A DNA stretch of 12,675 nt from HGM11368 sp051883415 (GTDB lineage: Bacteria; Bacillota; Clostridia; Christensenellales; UBA3700). Below are positions 7,988 through 12,675 of this stretch, in pieces. The position numbers and the translations under genes were made by a program. The stretch's first letter is position 1; every line of letters starts with the position of its first letter. The stretch is from contig JBJETR010000033.1 in NCBI GenBank assembly GCA_051883415.1, positions 1-12,675 on the forward strand, read 5' to 3'. The notes below the pieces were generated by a model, which was not told the DNA's origin, did no database searches, and saw only the letters and a program-made list of their open reading frames with translations.

Positions 7988-8023
7988 TATATTTAGTATT
8001 TTATATTTAGTATGACGATACTA
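7988..8023 (+). repeat. TAGTAT direct and inverted repeats, possible operator
   Basis: TATATTTAGTAT occurs twice in direct orientation, at 7988-7999 and 8002-8013 (14-bp period). The second copy forms a perfect inverted repeat with what follows: TAGTAT (8008-8013), GACG, ATACTA (8018-8023). The three half-sites lie 30-100 bp upstream of the exporter start codon in otherwise AT-rich spacer. This looks like a regulator binding site, but no regulator gene is adjacent, and low complexity makes chance repeats possible. Confidence 0.4.
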
Positions 8024-8052
8024 TATTTTATATACAATTTACATTACTGTAA

Positions 8053-8082
8053 TTGACTATCTTTGGAGAGTTTTTTTATAAT
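8053..8082 (+). promoter_or_regulatory. Promoter of the ABC exporter operon, predicting a leaderless mRNA
   Basis: TTGACT (8053-8058), an 18-nt spacer and a perfect TATAAT (8077-8082). The A of the start codon at 8089 lies seven bases after the -10 box, where transcription would normally begin, so the mRNA would have essentially no 5' leader. An alternative, TTGACA (7954-7959) with TGTAAT (7976-7981) and a 16-nt spacer, overlaps the preceding terminator and would give a leader of about 100 nt. Confidence 0.6.
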
Positions 8083-8088
8083 AATAGT

Positions 8089-9846
8089 ATGGAAAATAAA
8101 GTAAAAAAGAAAAAATTCGGAGTAATGAGTTTTTACAGGCAGTACGCACTGTTGATATTCTTTTCCGTTACATTTTTGGCAGGGCAAGCAATATGCGAGT
8201 TGCAGTTGCCGGAATATATGTCCAATATCGTGTCGCAAGGTATTGCCGTCAGCGATATGGACAAAGTCCTCTATTGGGGACTTTGGATGATAGGGCTTAC
8301 GCTGTTGGCTTCGATATTTTCCGTTGTCGTCAGCTATCTGTCTTCCAAAATTTCGGCGGGCATAGCAAGAGATTTGCGTAAGGCTTGTTTTGATAAAGTT
8401 ATGGCATTTGCGGGAGAGGAGTACAACAAGTTTGACCTTGCCTCTTTGATAACACGTAGCACCAACGACGTAACTCAACTGCAAAACTTTACCAACGTGC
8501 TACTAAGAATGATTATGATGACGCCTATTATGGGTATGGGCGGAATAATCAAAGCCGTCAAACTCGGTGCGGGAATGGGCAACCTTGCGTGGGTAATAGT
8601 CATTGCCGTGCTCATAATATTCGTGGCTATTGCTTTACTTCTTATGATAGCTCAGCCTAAATTTATGAAGATGCAAAAGGCTATCGATGACGTCAATCAA
8701 GTCGCCAACGACGAACTGACGGGTATGATGGTCATCAGAGCTTTCAATACGCAGTCCAAGGAGCAAGAAAGATTTGACGTAGCCAACAGATTTTTGACGG
8801 GACTGAGCTTGTTTGCCAACCGTACAATGGTATCTCTGATGCCGCTCATGACCTTCGTCATGAACTCCGTCACCATAGCCATAGTTTGGATAGCGGCATA
8901 TTCGGCGCAAGACATCACGCAAGTAGCTAATATGATGGCTTTTATCCAATACGCAATGCACATAATTATGTCATTTATGCTAGTGTCTATGGTATTCGTG
9001 CTTATTCCGAGAGCTACAGTGTCAGCCAAGAGAATCAATGAGATTTTGCATACTTCTATCAGCATAATCAACCAAGAAGACAAGCAAAATCCTCAAGGTT
9101 TGCGTCTGGTGGGCGACGTGGAATTTAGAGACGTAGCCTACAGTTACGGTGGAGATAACGCCGTAGAGCATATAAGTTTTGTTGCCGAGCACGGCAAGAC
9201 GACGGCTATCATAGGCAGTACGGGTAGCGGAAAATCTACTATTATCAATATGATACCTAGACTTATCGACGCTACCGAGGGCGAAATACTTATCGACTCA
9301 GTCAACGTCAAAGACTACAATCTCAAAGATTTGAGAGCCAACGTCGGCTTTGTACCTCAAAAGAACTATCTATTTAGCGGAACCATCGCTTCCAACGTAG
9401 GCTACGGCTCTACCGACGAGATAGATACTCTCAACAAGTCGATAGATATTGCTCAAGCAAGACACTTCGTCGACAACAAAGAAAACGGCTTAGAGTCGGA
9501 GATTGCACAGGGCGGTGGCAACGTATCGGGCGGTCAAAAGCAAAGATTGTCAATCGCTAGAGCGCTTAGCAAAAATGCGCCAATCTACGTCTTTGACGAC
9601 AGCTTTTCCGCGCTTGACTTCAAGACGGATAAGGCGTTGAGGAGTGCGCTTGCCCAAGAACTATCGGGAGCAACTATCATTATAGTAGCTCAAAGAGTCG
9701 GCACTATTAAGAACGCCGACCAAATAATCGTACTTGACGACGGTAGAATAGTTGGCAAAGGAAAACACGAAGAATTGCTCAAAAATTGCGACGTGTATCG
9801 AGAAATTGCTAAATCGCAACTATCGGAGGAGGAACTTGGAATATGA
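8089..9846 (+). CDS. ABC exporter half-transporter, degenerate-site subunit of a heterodimer
   Basis: A 585-residue half-transporter with an N-terminal six-helix membrane domain (hydrophobic segments near 19-39, 60-83, 135-155, 160-187, 247-270 and 283-310) and a C-terminal ATPase: Walker A GSTGSGKST (376-384), Q-loop Q424, signature VSGGQ (479-483), Walker B ending in D503-D504, and switch position Q535. The catalytic Walker B glutamate is replaced by Asp504 and the H-loop histidine by glutamine, as in the degenerate-site half of exporters such as TM287/288 and BmrCD. Likely exports drugs or other hydrophobic compounds; the substrate is unknown. The ATG at 8089 has no ribosome binding site at a workable distance: GGAGAG at 8065-8070 is 18 nt away. 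ATG 8125 has GGAG only 2 nt upstream, and TTG 8053 lies in the -35 box. It overlaps the next gene by 4 nt. Confidence 0.93.
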   Translation: MENKVKKKKFGVMSFYRQYALLIFFSVTFLAGQAICELQLPEYMSNIVSQGIAVSDMDKVLYWGLWMIGLTLLASIFSVVVSYLSSKISAGIARDLRKACFDKVMAFAGEEYNKFDLASLITRSTNDVTQLQNFTNVLLRMIMMTPIMGMGGIIKAVKLGAGMGNLAWVIVIAVLIIFVAIALLLMIAQPKFMKMQKAIDDVNQVANDELTGMMVIRAFNTQSKEQERFDVANRFLTGLSLFANRTMVSLMPLMTFVMNSVTIAIVWIAAYSAQDITQVANMMAFIQYAMHIIMSFMLVSMVFVLIPRATVSAKRINEILHTSISIINQEDKQNPQGLRLVGDVEFRDVAYSYGGDNAVEHISFVAEHGKTTAIIGSTGSGKSTIINMIPRLIDATEGEILIDSVNVKDYNLKDLRANVGFVPQKNYLFSGTIASNVGYGSTDEIDTLNKSIDIAQARHFVDNKENGLESEIAQGGGNVSGGQKQRLSIARALSKNAPIYVFDDSFSALDFKTDKALRSALAQELSGATIIIVAQRVGTIKNADQIIVLDDGRIVGKGKHEELLKNCDVYREIAKSQLSEEELGI

Positions 9847-12035
9847 AAGAAAGAAGACCACCTCTAAGACACGGCGGACACGGAGGACCGGGCGGACCTC
9901 CCGTTATGATGACGTCAAAAGCAAAAGACTTTGGCAAGACAATGCGCAAACTAATCAAATATATGCGCAACGATTTGCTTATCATTATCATTGCCTTCGT
10001 TTTGGCAATCGGCGGTGTGGTTGCGACTTTGCTCGTGCCCGATATTTTGGGCGACGCCACCGACAAGTTGATGACGGGCGCAATGCAAAAGACGGTTTAC
10101 AAACAAATCACCGCTACGCAGTTGCCGCCTTTGGACGAGGATACTAAACAAGTCTTCGTGCAGTTAGGTGAGGAGCAAGGTACGGTAGGTATATTCTTAT
10201 TGGAGGAGAGCGAGAGAACGGCAGAACAAAATCGCATTATTGCAGATATTAACCCCGTGAAGCTCGGATTTATTAAATCTGTAGTGCAACAACTGCCCGA
10301 CAATATCAAGAGCGTAAATCTTGCTAATTTGGTCAAAGCATACGACGCTAAGACGATTGGAGAATACGTAGGATATCTCAATATGTCCGAGATGCTGGAT
10401 AAGATTCCGTCAAGCTATCGTCAAGCCGTTGCCGAGACTTCTATGACTACGCCACCCGAGATTGACGTGGAGGGCATAGTTGCTATACTCGTCAAGATAT
10501 TGATATTGGTGGGCATATCGGCGATTTTGTCATACGTGCAAGGCTTTTTGCTTGCGGGCATAGCGCAGAGAGTATCCTATCGATTCCGCAAACAAATCAA
10601 CGAAAAGTTTGACAAATTGCCTCTCAAATATTATGACAAGATATCGAGAGGTGAGGTAATGAGCCTTATTACCAACGACGTGGACGTAATATCCACCACG
10701 CTTAACCAAAGTCTATCGCAACTCGTCACGTCGATAACGACGATAATAGGTGTGCTCGTGATGATGTTGACGATAAGCTGGCAGCTCACTCTCATTGCAC
10801 TTGCGATAATTCCGCTTACACTTATCAGCGTATCGTTTATTATCAAAAAGTCGCAAAAGTACTTCATAGACCAACAAAACTATCTAGGCAACGTCAACGG
10901 ATATATTGAAGAGAACTTTGCGGGACATAACGTCGTCAAGCTCTTCAACAACGAAGAGGTTTGCGTAGAGCAATTTGGCAAATACAACGAGCAGCTCTAT
11001 CAATCGGCTAAGTTCGCCAACTTCTATTCGGGCTTGATGCAACCTATCGCAGTTTTGATGGGTAACATAGGCTACGTAGCAGTATGCGTAGTCGGTGGTA
11101 CGCTTGCCGTTGGTGGTCGCATTACTATCGGTGACGTGCAAGCATTTTTGCAGTACGTAAGGCAGTTTAACAACCCAATCAACCAAATGGCGAGCATCAC
11201 CAACACTTTGCAGTCCACTATGGCTGCGGCAGAGAGAGTCTTCGAGTTTATCGAAGAAGAGGAAGAGACCGAGAGAGAAGGCGTGCGTGACAATTTTGTC
11301 GGCAGTGGAGAAGTAGAGTTTTCTCACGTGTCTTTCGGTTACAACCAAGACAAGATTATCATCAAAGACTTTAGCTCTAAGGTGGAGAAGGGACAAACCG
11401 TGGCTATCGTAGGACCTACGGGCGCGGGCAAAACTACTATCGTCAAACTGTTGATGAGGTTCTATGAAATCAACGGCGGCTCAATCACGCTGGACGGCGT
11501 GGATATCAGAGATATCAGTCGAGATAGCCTCAGAGACAACGTTGGTATGGTATTGCAAGATACGTGGCTGTTCGGCGGAACTATTATGGAAAATATCCGC
11601 TACGGACGACTCGACGCCACCGACGAAGAGGTAATAAATGCAGCCAAGATAGCTTACGCCGACCACTTCATCAACACCTTGCCGGGTGGCTACAACTTCG
11701 TCATCAACGTAGATGCCGACAATATCTCGCAAGGACAAAAGCAGTTGCTCACCATTGCAAGAGCAATACTTGCCGATCCTAAGATACTCATTTTGGACGA
11801 GGCGACCAGTTCCGTCGATACTCGTACCGAACAACTTATCCAAAAGGCAATGTCTAGACTTATGCAAGGCAGAACTTCATTCGTCATTGCGCACCGCTTG
11901 TCTACAATCAAAAATGCCGACAAGATCTTGGTGCTCAAAGAAGGCGATATCATCGAACAAGGTACACACGAGCAGTTGCTTGCGTTGGGCGGGTTTTATG
12001 CGGAGTTGTACAATTCACAGTTCGATAGTAATTAG
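9843..12035 (+). CDS. ABC exporter half-transporter, partner with canonical ATPase and large extracellular insertion
   Basis: A 730-residue partner of the preceding protein. Residues 1-25 are rich in Gly, Pro, Arg, His and Met. TM1 lies near 44-68. A hydrophilic insertion of about 130 residues (roughly 78-206), predicted outside the cell, precedes TM2 (about 211-235) and the rest of the membrane domain. The ATPase has Walker A GPTGAGKTT (524-532), Q572, signature NISQGQ (627-632), Walker B with D652 and catalytic E653, and H684. Its own Walker motifs are canonical, but the signature reads SQGQ rather than SGGQ. The site pairing it with the first subunit's Walker motifs is therefore degenerate and the other is competent, as in TM287/288 and BmrCD. 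The insertion recalls the extracellular domain of BmrD. The start is backed by GGAGGAGG (9825-9832) and an ATGA overlap. Confidence 0.94.
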   Translation: MKERRPPLRHGGHGGPGGPPVMMTSKAKDFGKTMRKLIKYMRNDLLIIIIAFVLAIGGVVATLLVPDILGDATDKLMTGAMQKTVYKQITATQLPPLDEDTKQVFVQLGEEQGTVGIFLLEESERTAEQNRIIADINPVKLGFIKSVVQQLPDNIKSVNLANLVKAYDAKTIGEYVGYLNMSEMLDKIPSSYRQAVAETSMTTPPEIDVEGIVAILVKILILVGISAILSYVQGFLLAGIAQRVSYRFRKQINEKFDKLPLKYYDKISRGEVMSLITNDVDVISTTLNQSLSQLVTSITTIIGVLVMMLTISWQLTLIALAIIPLTLISVSFIIKKSQKYFIDQQNYLGNVNGYIEENFAGHNVVKLFNNEEVCVEQFGKYNEQLYQSAKFANFYSGLMQPIAVLMGNIGYVAVCVVGGTLAVGGRITIGDVQAFLQYVRQFNNPINQMASITNTLQSTMAAAERVFEFIEEEEETEREGVRDNFVGSGEVEFSHVSFGYNQDKIIIKDFSSKVEKGQTVAIVGPTGAGKTTIVKLLMRFYEINGGSITLDGVDIRDISRDSLRDNVGMVLQDTWLFGGTIMENIRYGRLDATDEEVINAAKIAYADHFINTLPGGYNFVINVDADNISQGQKQLLTIARAILADPKILILDEATSSVDTRTEQLIQKAMSRLMQGRTSFVIAHRLSTIKNADKILVLKEGDIIEQGTHEQLLALGGFYAELYNSQFDSN

Positions 12036-12042
12036 TTTGACG

Positions 12043-12107
12043 GCGGATAGCTTTGTCGCAATGCTTTGTCGCTCTCGCGGCGGATATGCGTCGCAATACT
12101 TTGTCGA
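12043..12107 (+). repeat. Short direct repeats GCGGATA...CGCAAT.CTTTGTCG
   Basis: Two imperfect copies about 36 bp apart: 12043-12071 and 12079-12106. Both contain GCGGATA and GTCGCAAT(G/A)CTTTGTCG. The first copy carries an additional CTTTGTCGC, so the core CTTTGTCG appears three times (12051, 12064, 12099). They start 8 bp after the stop of the exporter operon. Confidence 0.65.
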
Positions 12108-12138
12108 GTTTGTGGGTGCGTTCGGTCACATACGATAT

Positions 12139-12291
12139 AGTATGCTCCTTCACGCCGTCCTCACTCTCCTTGTCTTGCTTGCATCTCCACCACGAGAGAA
12201 TTACGACCAAGTAACTAATTACAAATTGAAGTAAGTATGCTCGCTTCGATAAAATCACCGCTTTCCTCGCCTAACTCGCATCTCCACCGTC
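12139..12291 (+). repeat. Diverged ~55-bp direct repeat, period about 96 bp
   Basis: AGTATGCTC at 12139-12147 and 12234-12242 is followed, after 42 and 44 bp respectively, by GCATCTCCACC at 12181-12191 and 12278-12288. The pyrimidine-rich sequence between the two landmarks is also similar (TCCT, then T and C runs). This suggests an old tandem duplication or two decayed copies of one element. No convincing gene lies in 12036-12493. Confidence 0.5.
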
Positions 12292-12300
12292 AAAGGTGTG

Positions 12301-12336
12301 TCATTGCGAAGCGTTTGTAAAACGCAGTGGCAATCT
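12301..12336 (+). repeat. Palindromic intergenic element, ATTGC...GCAAT type
   Basis: Outer arms ATTGC (12303-12307) and GCAAT (12330-12334) enclose a perfect inner hairpin GCGTTT (12311-12316), GTA, AAACGC (12320-12325). The pattern TCATTGCGA...GTGGCAATCTC resembles a dispersed palindromic repeat common between genes in many bacterial genomes. Only one copy lies in this window, so dispersal is inferred from general knowledge. Confidence 0.6.
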
Positions 12337-12353
12337 CGTCCTTGTATAAGCCG

Positions 12354-12394
12354 TCCCTGTGCAAGGGAAGGGGGACCACGAAGTGGTGGAAGGG
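12354..12394 (+). repeat. Double-hairpin intergenic element
   Basis: Two small adjacent hairpins: TCCCT (12354-12358) with AGGGA (12364-12368) around GTGCA, and ACCAC (12375-12379) with GTGGT (12383-12387) around GAA. They are joined by a purine-rich stretch and followed by GGAAGGG. I recall similar double hairpins as multicopy intergenic elements in uncultured Clostridia; this is from memory and not checked. Confidence 0.5.
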
Positions 12395-12408
12395 ATGTTT
12401 CAAAAGAT

Positions 12409-12436
12409 TCTCACATTTTCGGCTCTACAAATGAGA
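12409..12436 (+). repeat. Third inverted repeat of the intergenic cluster
   Basis: TCTCA (12409-12413) pairs with TGAGA (12432-12436), and TTT (12416-12418) with AAA (12429-12431), leaving CA as a bulge. It completes a run of three hairpin-forming elements between 12301 and 12440. Confidence 0.4.
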
Positions 12437-12493
12437 TGTCATCCATGTGGAAGCCTATCACTAATAACTTTGTCTAACAAGACCTATCAATAG

Positions 12494-12524
12494 AATAAGG
12501 ACTGCTAATTGCAGTCCTTATTTT
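12494..12524 (+). terminator. Strong intrinsic terminator upstream of the tRNA gene
   Basis: AATAAGGACTGC (12494-12505) pairs perfectly with GCAGTCCTTATT (12511-12522) around TAATT, giving a 12-bp stem that runs into TTATTTTA. It is the first convincing terminator after the exporter operon, 459 nt beyond its stop. If it serves that operon, the mRNA would carry a long 3' region containing all the repeats above. Confidence 0.85.
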
Positions 12525-12541
12525 ATCCTCAATTATTTTGA

Positions 12542-12569
12542 TTGGAAAATCTAACTTATATGATATAAT
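12542..12569 (+). promoter_or_regulatory. Promoter of tRNA-Arg
   Basis: TTGGAA (12542-12547), a 16-nt spacer and TATAAT (12564-12569) preceded by TG (12561-12562), which makes an extended -10. Transcription would begin near 12576, about 24 nt before the mature tRNA. A second TATAAT at 12571-12576 lacks a -35 at the right distance. Confidence 0.6.
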
Positions 12570-12599
12570 ATATAATATAATAATTATATCAATCTATAT

Positions 12600-12675
12600 G
12601 CACCCGTAGTCTAATTGGATAGAACAATGCCCTCCGACGGCATCGGTGTGAGTTCGATTCTCGCCGGGTGCGCCA
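12600..12675 (+). tRNA. tRNA-Arg, anticodon CCG
   Basis: A complete 76-nt cloverleaf. The acceptor stem GCACCCG (12600-12606) pairs with CGGGTGC (12665-12671), followed by discriminator G and encoded CCA (12673-12675). The anticodon stem ATGCC/GGCAT holds loop CTCCGAC with anticodon CCG at 12634-12636, reading CGG arginine codons. The T stem is GTGAG/CTCGC with loop TTCGATT, and the variable loop is 4 nt. The D stem GTCT/GAAC has a C-A mismatch (12611/12623) and a T-G wobble. The gene ends exactly at the window edge; downstream genes cannot be seen. Confidence 0.95.

Noticed and set aside
11950..12258. Minus-strand frame of 102 codons with GTG start, GAGGAAAG (12268-12261) six bases upstream and a hydrophobic N-terminal stretch.
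   Set aside because: The ribosome binding site is tempting, but the second half is made of the CTTTGTCG repeats and the last 86 nt run antisense into the exporter gene. A small membrane protein cannot be excluded; conservation or ribosome profiling would decide.
12036..12440. CRISPR array.
   Set aside because: Repeats are short, imperfect and only two or three copies, with irregular spacing and no cas genes in the window.

Overview
The window looks like chromosome from an anaerobic low-to-moderate GC Bacillota, most likely an uncultured Clostridia lineage. The evidence is a one-chain pyruvate:ferredoxin oxidoreductase, strong GGAGG-type ribosome binding sites, consensus sigma-A-type promoters, the gene order ecfA1-ecfA2-ecfT-truA-rplM-rpsI that is conserved in Bacillota, a heterodimeric ABC exporter pair of Bacillota type, and a tRNA with an encoded CCA end. 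The lineage is inferred; nothing here fixes a genus.

Layout. (1) 1-3335, minus strand: pyruvate:ferredoxin oxidoreductase, cut off at its C-terminus by the window edge. (2) 3336-3548: divergent promoter region with one good promoter facing each way. (3) 3549-6896, plus strand: a tightly coupled operon (overlaps of 16, 4 and 1 nt) encoding the two ATPases and the transmembrane coupling protein of an ECF vitamin/micronutrient transporter, then tRNA pseudouridine synthase TruA. No substrate-binding S component is present, as expected for a shared group II ECF module. (4) 6936-7955: rplM-rpsI (L13, S9) with their own consensus promoter, a short structured leader that is probably the L13 autoregulatory leader, and a textbook terminator. 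(5) 7956-8088: a very AT-rich spacer with TAGTAT-type repeats and a promoter placed so that the next transcript would begin at the start codon. (6) 8089-12035: two overlapping half-transporter genes of a heterodimeric multidrug-type ABC exporter with one degenerate and one canonical ATP site; the second has an approximately 130-residue extracellular insertion. (7) 12036-12599: about 560 bases without a convincing gene, carrying diverged direct repeats, three palindromic elements, a strong terminator and a tRNA promoter. (8) 12600-12675: tRNA-Arg(CCG), ending exactly at the window edge.

How it fits together. Most of the window is housekeeping: energy metabolism, vitamin uptake, RNA modification and ribosomal proteins. 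The PFOR, rplM and rpsI genes avoid TTA, CTA and TCA codons, a sign of high expression, whereas the transporter genes do not. The exporter operon is the more accessory part. I found no convincing previously undescribed system. The points most worth checking are the apparently leaderless exporter mRNA with its TAGTAT repeats, the exporter's extracellular domain, the possible pseudoknot in the rplM leader, and the repeat cluster before the tRNA.
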